A stretch of 64,000 bases of DNA from an uncultured Bacteroidaceae bacterium. Its GTDB lineage: Bacteria > Bacteroidota > Bacteroidia > Bacteroidales > Bacteroidaceae. Shown here piece by piece: positions 49,022 through 58,247 of the stretch. Location: NCBI GenBank assembly GCA_944320955.1, contig CALUJL010000002.1, positions 1 to 64,000 of the forward strand. The letters are read 5' to 3'. Position 1 is the first letter of the stretch. Each line of letters begins with the position of its first letter. The notes beneath the pieces were generated by a model. The model searched no databases and was not told the origin of the DNA. It saw only the letters and a list, made by a program, of their open reading frames with translations. A program made the position numbers and the translations under genes.

Positions 49022-51481
49022 ATGCGACTATTGTTCCTGCTGATTGCGGCAGTGTGGAGCTGCATGGCTCCTGCCGGGGAGTGGCCGAAGGCGCTCTCTC
49101 TGGGCGACTATCCGGACCCCTCCGTCGTGCGCGACGGGGAGGATTTCTACATGACCCATTCGCCTTTCTACTACGCGCCCGGGTTTCTGATCTGGCACTC
49201 GCGCGACTTGATGAATTGGAAGCCCGTCTGCCGGGCCGTACCCGAGTATGAAGGTTCGGCCATGGCTCCCGATCTGGTGAAATACGGGGGGCGTTTCTAT
49301 CTTTACTACCCCGCCGATGGGACAAACTGGGTGTCCTGGGCCGACGACATACGGGGCCCCTGGAGCAAACCCATAGACCTGAAGGTGGGCGGCATAGACC
49401 CCGGCCACGTGGCCGACAGCGCGGGAAACCGCTACCTCTACGTGAACAACGGCGAAGTAATCCGCCTCACGCCCGACGGGCTGGCCACCGTGGGGAAGAA
49501 GAAGCGGGTGTACGAGGGATGGGCCTACCCCAAGCAGTGGAAGACGGAAGGGATGTACCTGGAGTCCCCCAAGCTGACTTACCACGACGGCTACTTCTAT
49601 CTGACCTCGGCGCAGGGCGGGACGGCCGGCCCGGCCACGAGCCACATGGTGGCGGCTGCGCGCTCCAGGAATGTGACGGGGCCGTGGGAAAATTCCCCCT
49701 ACAATCCGATAGTACACACCTACACGGAGGCCGACAACTGGTGGTCGAAAGGCCACGGCACGCTGGTGGACGACACGCAGGGCAATTGGTGGATTGTCTA
49801 CCATGCCTACGCCAACGGCTATCATACGCTGGGCCGCTCCACGCTGATCGAGCCTGTGGAGTGGACGGCCGACGGGTGGTACCGCACCGCGCCGCAGCCC
49901 GCACACCCGGTTCCCACGGGAGAGCCGCGGATGGACATGCCGCTTTCCGACGATTTCAGGGGGGAAGAGTTGGGGTTGCAGTGGACTTTCTGGAAAGAAT
50001 ATGCCCCGGAGGCCCTGTCGCTGGAGGGGGGAGTCCTCTCCGTCGAGGGCAAGGGCTCGACGCCCGCCGCCGGGCGGCTCCTGCTGGTGACGCCCACCGA
50101 CAAGAACTACGAGACGCAGGTGGACATTTCCGTAGGCCGGGGCAACACGGCCGGCCTGCTGCTCTACTATAATGAGCAGGCCTACGCCGGCGTAGCCTCC
50201 GACGGAAAGACCTTTACCCTCTACCGGGATGCCGAAACCTGCGAGACGCTGCCCAACCGCTTCGGCCGCGACTTCTCCCTCCGCCTGCGCAACCGGGGGA
50301 ACCATCTGGAGATCCAGGCCGCCCCTGCCGGCACGGAGGAGTGGACCGTGCTGGCATCCGACGTGGATGTCTCCCGCATGCACCACAATACCTACGGGGG
50401 ATTTTATGCACTCCGCCCCGCCCTCCTGTCGATGGGCAAGGGGAAGGCCGGATTCCGCAGCTTCCGCTACCGGAATGCCGTGCCGCAGGAGAAAGACATG
50501 GGTGCCTACCTGATGGTTTTCCACAAGGACGACACGCACGGACTGCACATGGCGCTCAGCTACGACGGCTACACTTTCACGGCGCTCAACGAGGGCCGGC
50601 CCGTCATTGCGGGAGACACCATCGCCGGGCAGCACGGCATTCGCGACCCGCACATCTACCGCGGCCCCGACGGGGCCTTCTACATGGCCATGACCGACCT
50701 GCATATCTACGCCCAGCGCGAGGGCTATCGCGACACCGAGTGGGAGCGCGACGGCGGAAAATACGGATGGGGAAACAACCGCGGGCTGGTGCTGATGAAG
50801 TCCTGGGACTTGATAAACTGGAAGCGGGCCAACATCCGTTTCGACCTTCTCTCGGCGGCCTACAGCGAGATCGGCTGCGCCTGGGCCCCGGAGACGACCT
50901 TCGACGAGGAAACCGGCAAGCTGATGATCTACTTCACCATGCGCTTCCGCAACGAGATGAACCGGCTTTATTACGTATATGTCAACGAAGATTTCGACCG
51001 GCTGGAGTCGTTTCCGCAACTGCTCTTCGAGTATCCGGACAAACAGACTACGGCCATCGACGGCGACATAACGAGAGTGGGCGACAAGTACCACCTGTTT
51101 TACGTGGCCCATGAGGGGACACCCGGAGTGAAGCATGCCGTTTCCGACCGCATCGGCGGGGGCTATGTCTTCTCTCCCCGGTGGATCGACCCGGAACCCT
51201 CCTCATGCGAGGCGCCAAACGTGTGGAAGCGCATCGGCGAAGACAAGTGGGTGCTGATGTATGACTGCTACGGTATCAAGACGCACAACTTCGGCTTTGT
51301 GGAAACCACGGACTTCGAGCATTTCACACCCCTGGGGCATTTCAACGAAGGAGTGATGAAAACCACCAATTTCACCTCCCCCAAGCACGGCGCGGTGGTG
51401 CACCTGACGGAAGAAGAGGCCGACCGTCTGGCCATTCACTGGGGGCTGCAAAATCCGGAAAAGCATGATTTAACGAAATAG
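49022..51481 (+). CDS. Secreted protein with two GH43-type propeller domains
   Basis: The ATG at 49022 gives a signal peptide. The 819-residue chain begins with a GH43 domain (about 20-300): GDYPDPSVVRDGEDFYMTHS (first Asp), WPKALS before it, and GMYLESPKLTYHDGYFYL (acid Glu). A beta-sandwich of the GH43 C-terminal type follows (about 310-500). Then a second five-bladed-propeller-like domain (about 505-815) starts GAYLMVFHKDDTHGLH, with HGIRDPHIYRGPDGAFYMA, CAWAPETTFDEETGKLMIYF and KQTTAIDGDITRVGDKYHLF, as in a second GH43 subfamily. It probably releases alpha-L-arabinofuranose or xylose from side chains. It shares a transcript with the GH127 gene six bases on. Confidence 0.85.
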   Translation: MRLLFLLIAAVWSCMAPAGEWPKALSLGDYPDPSVVRDGEDFYMTHSPFYYAPGFLIWHSRDLMNWKPVCRAVPEYEGSAMAPDLVKYGGRFYLYYPADGTNWVSWADDIRGPWSKPIDLKVGGIDPGHVADSAGNRYLYVNNGEVIRLTPDGLATVGKKKRVYEGWAYPKQWKTEGMYLESPKLTYHDGYFYLTSAQGGTAGPATSHMVAAARSRNVTGPWENSPYNPIVHTYTEADNWWSKGHGTLVDDTQGNWWIVYHAYANGYHTLGRSTLIEPVEWTADGWYRTAPQPAHPVPTGEPRMDMPLSDDFRGEELGLQWTFWKEYAPEALSLEGGVLSVEGKGSTPAAGRLLLVTPTDKNYETQVDISVGRGNTAGLLLYYNEQAYAGVASDGKTFTLYRDAETCETLPNRFGRDFSLRLRNRGNHLEIQAAPAGTEEWTVLASDVDVSRMHHNTYGGFYALRPALLSMGKGKAGFRSFRYRNAVPQEKDMGAYLMVFHKDDTHGLHMALSYDGYTFTALNEGRPVIAGDTIAGQHGIRDPHIYRGPDGAFYMAMTDLHIYAQREGYRDTEWERDGGKYGWGNNRGLVLMKSWDLINWKRANIRFDLLSAAYSEIGCAWAPETTFDEETGKLMIYFTMRFRNEMNRLYYVYVNEDFDRLESFPQLLFEYPDKQTTAIDGDITRVGDKYHLFYVAHEGTPGVKHAVSDRIGGGYVFSPRWIDPEPSSCEAPNVWKRIGEDKWVLMYDCYGIKTHNFGFVETTDFEHFTPLGHFNEGVMKTTNFTSPKHGAVVHLTEEEADRLAIHWGLQNPEKHDLTK

Positions 51482-51486
51482 TAGCT

Positions 51487-53880
51487 ATGAGAACCAATAA
51501 ATTCCTGTGGATTTCCTTGATGGCCCTTTGCGCTTTTTCCGCGCAGGGCAGGGAGAAAGAACCGGTTCAGAAGTTCCCTTTAGAAAATGTGCGCCTGCTC
51601 GACGGGCCTTTCAAGCATGCCTGCGATTTGGATATAGAGGTTTTGCTGCAATATGATACGGACCGGCTGCTCGCCCCCTTCCTGAAAGAAGCCGGACTGC
51701 CTGCGAAAGCCGAGCTTTTCCCCAACTGGTCCGGGCTGGACGGCCATGTGGGCGGGCACTATCTGAGTGCGCTTTCCATGGCTTACGCCTCCACGGGCCG
51801 CGAGGAGTGCAAGGCACGTGCCGACTACATGGTGGCGGAACTGAAGCGTTGCCAGGAGGCAAACGGCGACGGATACCTCGGAGGTATTCCCGGGGGGAAG
51901 AAGGTCTGGGACGAAGTGCGGGCGGGAAACGGCCGGGCCGTCGGCAAACTCTGGGCGCCGTGGTACAACCTGCACAAGATGTATGCCGGGCTGCGTGATG
52001 CCTGGCTCTATACGGGCAGCGAAACCGCCCGGCAGATGTTCTTGGACTTCTGCGACTGGGGACTGACAGTCATAGGGCCTTTGGACGAAAGGCAGATGGA
52101 AGCCATGCTCGACACCGAGTTCGGAGGCATGAACGAGGTATATGTCGATGCCTACGAGATGAGCGGTAAGGAGGAATACCTGCAGGCCGCCCGCCGTTTT
52201 TCGCACCGGCGCCTGCTGGACAGCATGGCCCGCGGGGTGGACAACCTCGACAACATGCACGCCAATACCCAAGTGCCGAAAGCCGTGGGCTACCAGCGGG
52301 TGGCAGAAGCGACGGGCGACTCCGCGTTTGCCGCTGCCGCCGGGTTCTTCTGGGAGACGGTGGTGGACAACCGTTCGCTGGCATTCGGCGGCAACAGCCG
52401 CAGGGAGCATTTCCCCACGGCCGAGGGTTGCCGGGAATATGTGGAAGAGCGCGAAGGCCCGGAGACATGCAATACTTACAATATGCTGAAGCTGACCGAG
52501 GGACTCTTCCGCATGAATCCCGAAGCGCACTATGCCGACTATTACGAGCGCGCCATGTTCAATCATATCCTCTCCACCCAGCATCCCGGACATGGCGGCT
52601 TCGTCTACTTCACCCCGGCGCGTCCGCGGCATTACCGCGTCTATTCTTCCCCCAACCAGGCCATGTGGTGCTGCGTCGGCACGGGCATGGAAAACCACGT
52701 CAAGTACGGCGAATTTGTCTATAGCCATACGGACGACGAACTGTACGTCAACCTTTTTGTGGCTTCCGAACTCGAATGGAAAGAAAAGAAGCTCCGCCTG
52801 CGGCAAGAGACCCGCTTCCCGATGGAAGAACAGACGCGGCTGACCCTGTCGCTCGGCAAGCCGGCCCGCTTCGCGCTGAAGCTCCGTTATCCGGCGTGGG
52901 TGGAGTCCGGGCAACTCGCTGTGGCGGTCAACGGCGAGGACTATCCCCTTCCGTCCTCTGCCGTACCCTCTTCTTATGTTGCCATCGAGCGGAAATGGCG
53001 GGATGGCGATGTGGTGGAAGTCCGCCTGCCCATGCATCCCTATGTGGAGGCCATGCCGAATGTCTCCGACTACATGGCCATTCTCTACGGGCCGGTGCTG
53101 TTGGCCGCCCGCACGGGGACGGAAGACCTGAAAGGCCTCGTGGCCGGCGAGGGCCGCTGGGACCATATTGCCTCCGGCGCCTTGCTGCCCATAGCCGAGG
53201 CCCCGGTCATTGTCGGGGAGCGGGGCAAGATCGGGCAGACACTGCAGCAGGAGCTGAAACCCGTAGAGGGGAAGCCGTTGCATTTCACTTGCCCCTCGCT
53301 GTTCCGCCCCGGGCAGTATGCCACGCTGGAGCTTGAGCCCTTTGCAGGGGTGCACGACAGCCGCTATGTCATCTACTGGCCTACGACCACTCCGCAGCAG
53401 TACGAAGCCATGCTCGAGGAGCAGGCGCGGGCCGAACGCGAGAAACTTCTGCTCGACAAGCTGACCGTGGACCGCGTGAAGCCCGGCGAGCAGCAGCCCG
53501 AAGTGGACCACCAGATGAAAACAGAGGCTTCCCAGTCGGGCTACCACCGGGGCGAAAGCTGGCGCGATGCCGCGAGCGGCGGCTACTTCAGCTACAATCT
53601 CCTGACCGGCGGCAAGGACAGCCTCAGCCTGCGCGTCCGCTACTGGGGCGCGGAGAGCGGCAAACGGCAGTTCGACATACTGGTAGACGGCGAAGTGCTT
53701 GCCACGGAAAACCTCACCGGCAAGTGGAACCGCCAGGAGTTCGTCGAAGTGGAATACCCGGTACCGGCCGAGTGGCTGAAGGGCAAGACGTCGGTCCGCG
53801 TCTGCTTCCGTCCGCAGGAAGGGAACCGCGCCGGAGGCGTCTTCTACCTCCGCCTGATGGAGAAAAAAGCCCAGCCGTAA
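51487..53880 (+). CDS. Secreted GH127 beta-L-arabinofuranosidase
   Basis: The 797-residue protein has a signal peptide (AQG|RE) and the GH127 barrel. The zinc-cysteine catalytic site is present: E326 and C328 in GPETCNTYN, and C395-C396 in MWCCVGTGMENHVKYGEF, with the first cysteine of the pair acting as nucleophile in characterised family members. VGGHYLSALSMAYASTG and APWYNLHKMYAGLRDA are further family landmarks. Beta-sandwich domains follow, the last ending with KTSVRVCFRPQEGNRAGGVFYLRL. Together with the GH43 protein it would strip arabinose from plant glycans such as arabinan side chains or extensins. Confidence 0.92.
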   Translation: MRTNKFLWISLMALCAFSAQGREKEPVQKFPLENVRLLDGPFKHACDLDIEVLLQYDTDRLLAPFLKEAGLPAKAELFPNWSGLDGHVGGHYLSALSMAYASTGREECKARADYMVAELKRCQEANGDGYLGGIPGGKKVWDEVRAGNGRAVGKLWAPWYNLHKMYAGLRDAWLYTGSETARQMFLDFCDWGLTVIGPLDERQMEAMLDTEFGGMNEVYVDAYEMSGKEEYLQAARRFSHRRLLDSMARGVDNLDNMHANTQVPKAVGYQRVAEATGDSAFAAAAGFFWETVVDNRSLAFGGNSRREHFPTAEGCREYVEEREGPETCNTYNMLKLTEGLFRMNPEAHYADYYERAMFNHILSTQHPGHGGFVYFTPARPRHYRVYSSPNQAMWCCVGTGMENHVKYGEFVYSHTDDELYVNLFVASELEWKEKKLRLRQETRFPMEEQTRLTLSLGKPARFALKLRYPAWVESGQLAVAVNGEDYPLPSSAVPSSYVAIERKWRDGDVVEVRLPMHPYVEAMPNVSDYMAILYGPVLLAARTGTEDLKGLVAGEGRWDHIASGALLPIAEAPVIVGERGKIGQTLQQELKPVEGKPLHFTCPSLFRPGQYATLELEPFAGVHDSRYVIYWPTTTPQQYEAMLEEQARAEREKLLLDKLTVDRVKPGEQQPEVDHQMKTEASQSGYHRGESWRDAASGGYFSYNLLTGGKDSLSLRVRYWGAESGKRQFDILVDGEVLATENLTGKWNRQEFVEVEYPVPAEWLKGKTSVRVCFRPQEGNRAGGVFYLRLMEKKAQP

Positions 53881-53884
53881 CTGA

Positions 53885-53950
53885 AAAAAAGCGCTGCCGC
53901 TTTTTCCGCAGGGATGCAGGGGAAATCCTGCATTCCTGCGGCGCTTTTTT
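53885..53950 (+). terminator. Large terminator after the GH43-GH127 operon
   Basis: Nested stems AAAAAAGCGC/GCGCTTTTTT (53885-53894, 53941-53950), CCGCAGG/CCTGCGG (53906-53912, 53935-53941 sharing one base) and ATGCAGG/CCTGCAT (53914-53920, 53927-53933), four bases after the GH127 stop, ending in six T. Confidence 0.85.
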
Positions 53951-54031
53951 CTGCCGGCGGCGCAGGCAATAAGCAGGCCTGCTTTGCGTTTGAATAAAAA
54001 GACTGGTAAGAAAACGGAAACCGCAACTGCG

Positions 54032-55201
54032 ATGCGCCTGAAAATACCCCTTGGAAGTGTGAAGTCCTGGCTGATAGTCTCGGCCCTCCTTCTGGCCCTT
54101 GTCTCCCTGTGGGTCTCGGCCCGTCTGGTCTCCGACCTGCGGACGGAGGAATACAAGAAGATGGAGGTCTGGGCCGAGGCAGTCCGCTCGCTGAACCACG
54201 CCGACGAACATACGGACCTGACGCTCGTCTTGCGCGTACTGAACAACAACACGACGATTCCCACCATCGTGCGCGGCAAGGAGGGCGGCATACAGGACTT
54301 CCGCAACATCAAGGTCCCTCCCGGGCGCGAGGAAGACTATCTGCAGGAGCGGGCCGGGCAGTTCGACCGCGACGGCCGCCGCATACGCATCTACCTGCAA
54401 CCGGAGGAAGGCGCCGCTTCCTACTACATCGACGTGCTCTACGACGATTCGGAGATCCTGAAGCTCCTCCGGCTCTATCCCTATGCCCAGCTGGTCGTCG
54501 TGGTGCTCTATGCGGCGGTGGCCGTCGTGGCCTTGCTGAGCCTGAAGCGCTCGGAGCAGAACAAGGTGTGGGTGGGACTCTCGAAAGAGACGGCCCACCA
54601 GTTGGGTACGCCCATCTCCTCGCTGATGGCATGGACGAACATCCTGCATTCCACCTACCCCGAGGACGAACTGATAGGCGAGATGGACAAGGACGTGGCG
54701 CGTCTGCAGCTGGTGGCCGACCGCTTCTCGAAGATAGGCTCCGTGGCCGAATTGTCGCCGGCTTCCTTGCACCAGGTCTTGGACTCGGTGGTCGACTATT
54801 TGCGGCGGCGCGTCTCGAAGCGGGTGCAGATAGTCTGTGCTTATCGGGAGGAAGAAGACATCATACTGCCGCTCAATGTCTCGCTTTTCGAGTGGGTGGT
54901 GGAAGTATTGCTGAAGAATGCGGTCGACGCCATGCAGGGCGAAGGCCGTATCACCCTGCGCACGGGGCTGTGCAACAGGGGGAGGCGCTGCTGGATAGAA
55001 GTGACGGATACGGGAAAGGGCATCGTGAAGTCGAAGTTCAATGCCGTCTTCCGTCCCGGATACACGACCAAGAAGCGCGGTTGGGGGCTTGGCCTTTCGC
55101 TGGCCAAGCGCATCGTGGAGGAATACCACCGGGGGCACATCTTCGTGAAGCGCTCCGAGCTGAATGTCGGTACTACGTTCCGCATAGAGTTGCGGCGGTA
55201 G
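54032..55201 (+). CDS. Membrane sensor histidine kinase
   Basis: The ATG at 54032 gives 389 residues; the frame is open 16 codons further with a TTG. Two membrane helices (about 12-30 and 151-170) enclose a 120-residue periplasmic part. The cytoplasmic part has the H box GLSKETAHQLGTPISSL (H189), N box WVVEVLLKNAVDAM, DTGKGIVKSKF and GWGLGLSLAKRIV. There is no HAMP, PAS or receiver domain and no response regulator beside it, so its partner is elsewhere. Kinases with ETAHQLGTP are a common Bacteroidales group; the signal is unknown. Confidence 0.88.
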   Translation: MRLKIPLGSVKSWLIVSALLLALVSLWVSARLVSDLRTEEYKKMEVWAEAVRSLNHADEHTDLTLVLRVLNNNTTIPTIVRGKEGGIQDFRNIKVPPGREEDYLQERAGQFDRDGRRIRIYLQPEEGAASYYIDVLYDDSEILKLLRLYPYAQLVVVVLYAAVAVVALLSLKRSEQNKVWVGLSKETAHQLGTPISSLMAWTNILHSTYPEDELIGEMDKDVARLQLVADRFSKIGSVAELSPASLHQVLDSVVDYLRRRVSKRVQIVCAYREEEDIILPLNVSLFEWVVEVLLKNAVDAMQGEGRITLRTGLCNRGRRCWIEVTDTGKGIVKSKFNAVFRPGYTTKKRGWGLGLSLAKRIVEEYHRGHIFVKRSELNVGTTFRIELRR

Positions 55202-55295
55202 GGATTTCCGGCCGTTTCCCCTCAAATTTTGTCCCCGGGAGAGAAAAAACCGCTGAAAAGGCGGGCGAAAAGCAGTAAGGTAGAGAAATTATTTG

Positions 55296-55303
55296 TATCT
55301 TTG
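55296..55303 (+). promoter_or_regulatory. Putative -7 box of the yceD-rpmF promoter
   Basis: TATCTTTG matches TAnnTTTG. Only eight bases separate it from the yceD ATG at 55312, so the transcript would have almost no leader. Confidence 0.55.
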
Positions 55304-55311
55304 CAGCCCAA

Positions 55312-55794
55312 ATGGGAAAACCTGATACTTATATTATCGATCTGAAGCGCATCTTGACCGGTCCGGTCGAGTTCGGGTATCATCTGGACGACGCGTTTTT
55401 TACGGCTGTCGAGGCAGGAGAGATATTGGGCGGCCAGGTCGATGCCAAAGTAAGGGTAGAGCCCCACGGGGGGCATCACGTGTTGTCTTTCTCCATGCAG
55501 GGGGTCGTGCGCCTCACGTGCGACCGTTGTCTGGACGAGATGGACTGCCCGGTAGACGTGCAGCGGGCGTTGCGCACCAAGTTTGGCCCGGAATTTTCGG
55601 ACGAGGGCGACGACTTGGTCATCGTCTCCGAGACGGAAGGGACGATCGACATAGGCTGGTATCTCTACGAGTTCATAGCCTTGGGCCTGCCCATGCAGCA
55701 CCGGCATGAGGACGGCGGCTGCAACGAGGCCATGATGCGCGCCCTGGAAGCCCACCGGGTGGACGATGCGGGCGAGGAGGACGAGGCGGACTGA
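55312..55794 (+). CDS. yceD: DUF177 (YceD-type) protein
   Basis: The 160-residue protein has the DUF177 core GVVRLTCDRCLDEMDCPV with the CxxC pair and a following EIVSETEGTIDIGWYLYEFIAL-like acidic segment (here VIVSETEGTIDIG). The family is linked with 23S rRNA accumulation and always lies before rpmF. The first residues MGKPDTYIIDLKRI fit the Bacteroidales family start, so the ATG at 55312 is probably right in spite of the short leader. It heads the rpmF-fabH-era-der cluster. Confidence 0.9.
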   Translation: MGKPDTYIIDLKRILTGPVEFGYHLDDAFFTAVEAGEILGGQVDAKVRVEPHGGHHVLSFSMQGVVRLTCDRCLDEMDCPVDVQRALRTKFGPEFSDEGDDLVIVSETEGTIDIGWYLYEFIALGLPMQHRHEDGGCNEAMMRALEAHRVDDAGEEDEAD

Positions 55795-55867
55795 AGCACT
55801 TCCCCCTCCGGAAAGAAAAAGCGAGAACAGGAGAAAAATAGAAATTGATATATAAAACAAAAGAGAA

Positions 55868-56053
55868 ATGGCACATCCTAAAAGAAGACAGTCGAACACT
55901 CGTACTGCAAAAAGAAGAACTCATGACAAGGCAGTAGCCCCCACGTTGGCAATCTGCCCCAACTGCGGCGAATGGTATGTGTATCACACCGTATGCGGCG
56001 CTTGTGGTCAATACCGCGGAAAGGTAGCGATCGAGAAAGAAACTGCTGTTTAA
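55868..56053 (+). CDS. rpmF: 50S ribosomal protein L32
   Basis: The 61-residue protein has the L32 start MAHPKRRQSNTRTAKRR and is the zinc-binding form, with CPNCG and CGACG pairs. It lies 73 bases after yceD in the usual order yceD-rpmF-fabH. Confidence 0.97.
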   Translation: MAHPKRRQSNTRTAKRRTHDKAVAPTLAICPNCGEWYVYHTVCGACGQYRGKVAIEKETAV

Positions 56054-56166
56054 GAATCTTTTCCGTGTAGAAGAAAAATCCAACAGCGAAATATGCATAA
56101 AGAAGCCGGGGATATCTCTTTCGCGAGACTCTCTGGCTCTTTGTGCTTTTAATCATGGAGTTTTTT

Positions 56167-57198
56167 ATGGAAAAAGTAAATGCTGTTATTACAGGAATCG
56201 GCGGGTATGTGCCCGATTATGTGCTGACAAACGAGGAACTCTCCAACATGGTCGACACAAACGACGAGTGGATCATGACCCGTATCGGGGTGAAAGAACG
56301 CAGAATCCTCAATGAAGAAGGCCTGGGTACTTCGTATATGGCGCGTAAGGCAGCCAAGGAACTGATGAGGAAGACGGGGGCCAACCCGGACGATATAGAC
56401 CTGATAGTCGTGGCCACTACGACTCCCGACTATCACTTCCCCTCCACGGCATCCATCCTCTGCGACAAACTGGGACTGAAGAACGCTTTCGCTTTCGACC
56501 TCTCGGCCGCTTGTTGCGGATTTCTGTATCTTCTGGAAGTCGGGGCCAACTTTATCCGTTCCGGGCGTTACAAGAAAATCATCCTGGTCGGTGCGGAGAA
56601 GATGTCGTCCATCGTGAATTATACGGACCGCGCCACTTGTCCCATCTTTGGCGACGGCGCTGCGGCCGTCATGATGGAGCCGACCGCGGAAGAGGAGGGC
56701 GTCATGGACTGTATCCTGCGCACGGACGGCAAAGGGCTGCCCTTCCTGCACATGAAAGCAGGCGGAAGTGTGTGCCCGCCCTCGTATTTCACCGTGGACA
56801 ACCACATGCATTACATCTATCAGGAAGGCCGCACCGTATTTAAATACGCCGTTTCCAACATGTCCGACCTGACGGCCAAGATTGCGGAGCGCAACCATCT
56901 GGATAAAGACAACATAGACTGGATCATTCCCCACCAGGCCAATCTGCGCATCATCGACGCCGTGGCCCGCAGGCTCGAAGTGCCGATGGAAAAAGTGATG
57001 GTCAACATTCACCGCTACGGCAATACGAGCGGCGCCACGCTGCCCCTTTGCCTGTGGGACTTCGAGCGGAAGCTGAAGAAGGGCGACAACCTGATCTTCA
57101 CGGCCTTCGGGGCCGGATTCACCTACGGCGCACTCTACATGAAGTGGGGCTACGACGGAAACGACGTGCCCGGTGCAAAAGCCCTGCCGGAGGAGTAA
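56167..57198 (+). CDS. fabH: Beta-ketoacyl-ACP synthase III
   Basis: The ATG at 56167 gives 343 residues beginning [20 protein letters not shown]; in-frame starts 4 and 8 codons upstream are possible. The catalytic triad is seen as C116 in [10 protein letters not shown], His in [13 protein letters not shown] and Asn in HRYGNTSGA. It condenses acetyl-CoA with malonyl-ACP to start fatty-acid synthesis. A TGGAG ribosome site precedes the chosen start. It follows rpmF as in other Bacteroidales. Confidence 0.95.
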   Translation: MEKVNAVITGIGGYVPDYVLTNEELSNMVDTNDEWIMTRIGVKERRILNEEGLGTSYMARKAAKELMRKTGANPDDIDLIVVATTTPDYHFPSTASILCDKLGLKNAFAFDLSAACCGFLYLLEVGANFIRSGRYKKIILVGAEKMSSIVNYTDRATCPIFGDGAAAVMMEPTAEEEGVMDCILRTDGKGLPFLHMKAGGSVCPPSYFTVDNHMHYIYQEGRTVFKYAVSNMSDLTAKIAERNHLDKDNIDWIIPHQANLRIIDAVARRLEVPMEKVMVNIHRYGNTSGATLPLCLWDFERKLKKGDNLIFTAFGAGFTYGALYMKWGYDGNDVPGAKALPEE

Positions 57199-57262
57199 GA
57201 GGCGGGATAACCGACTTCCGGGGTGAATAAAGAAATGTAAGCTCTCGCAGCTATGTATATAG

Positions 57263-57304
57263 AAGAAACGTATCGTCAGCCTCGGCTCCTGATGCGTTTC
57301 TTTG
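57263..57304 (+). terminator. Stem-loop between fabH and era
   Basis: AAGAAACG/CGTTTCTT (57263-57270, 57295-57302) with inner TCAG/CTGA pairing, followed by TGTCTAAATTT. It lies 65 bases after fabH and 18 before era, so it may be a terminator or an attenuator for era-der. Confidence 0.6.
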
Positions 57305-57321
57305 TCTAAATTTAGAACAAG

Positions 57322-58209
57322 ATGCCTATGCATAAAGCCGGATTTGTAAATATCGTGGGAAATCCGAACGTCGGTAAGTCCACTCTCATGAATCTCTTTG
57401 TCGGCGAGCGCGTGTCGATTGTTACTTTCAAAGCCCAGACAACGCGCCACCGCATCATGGGAATCGTAAATACGGAGGACGCACAGATCGTTTTCTCTGA
57501 CACTCCCGGTGTACTCAAGCCCAACTATAAGTTGCAGGAGAGCATGCTTCACTTCTCGGAGTCGGCCCTTGCGGATGCCGACGTGCTGGTTTACGTGACC
57601 GATGTGCTGGAGCAGCCGGAGAAGAACAGGGATTTCCTGGAGCGGGTGCAGAAGATGGAGGTGCCTCTTCTGCTTCTGATCAATAAAATAGACAAGACGG
57701 ACCAGAAACATCTGGAGGAATTGGTGGAAAAGTGGAGAGAACTGCTGCCCCGCGCCGAGATATTCCCGATTTCCGCCTTGGCAAAATTCAATGTCGATAC
57801 CGTCTTGAGCCGGATACGCTCCCTTCTGCCCGATTCGCCGCCTTATTTCGACAAGGACCAGTGGACCGACCGTCCGGCGCGCTTCTTCGTGACGGAAATC
57901 ATACGGGAGAAAATCCTGCTTTATTATGACAAGGAGATACCCTATTCCGTGGAAGTCAGCGTGGAGCGCTACCACGAGTCGGAAGAGAAGATAGAGATAG
58001 ACGCGGTGATCTACGTGGAACGCGATTCGCAGAAAGGCATAATTATCGGAAAGGGTGGGCGCGCTCTGAAAAAGGTGGCCACCGAGGCACGTCTTTCGCT
58101 GGAGCGTTTTCTGGGAAAGAAGGTGTTCCTGAAGACTTTCGTAAAGGTCGATAAGGACTGGCGCAGCTCGGACAGGGAGTTGCGCAACTTCGGATACAAT
58201 CTGGATTGA
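57322..58209 (+). CDS. era: GTPase Era
   Basis: The 295-residue protein has the GTPase motifs GNPNVGKST (G1), DTPGV (G3), NKID (G4) and ISALA (G5), and the C-terminal KH domain with GIIIGKGGRALKKV. Era binds 16S rRNA and helps small-subunit assembly. An ATG at 57328 is an alternative start. It is followed by der after 38 bases. Confidence 0.97.
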   Translation: MPMHKAGFVNIVGNPNVGKSTLMNLFVGERVSIVTFKAQTTRHRIMGIVNTEDAQIVFSDTPGVLKPNYKLQESMLHFSESALADADVLVYVTDVLEQPEKNRDFLERVQKMEVPLLLLINKIDKTDQKHLEELVEKWRELLPRAEIFPISALAKFNVDTVLSRIRSLLPDSPPYFDKDQWTDRPARFFVTEIIREKILLYYDKEIPYSVEVSVERYHESEEKIEIDAVIYVERDSQKGIIIGKGGRALKKVATEARLSLERFLGKKVFLKTFVKVDKDWRSSDRELRNFGYNLD

Positions 58210-58247
58210 GAACAACAAACGAAAAGTAACCTGCAAAATACGGAAAT

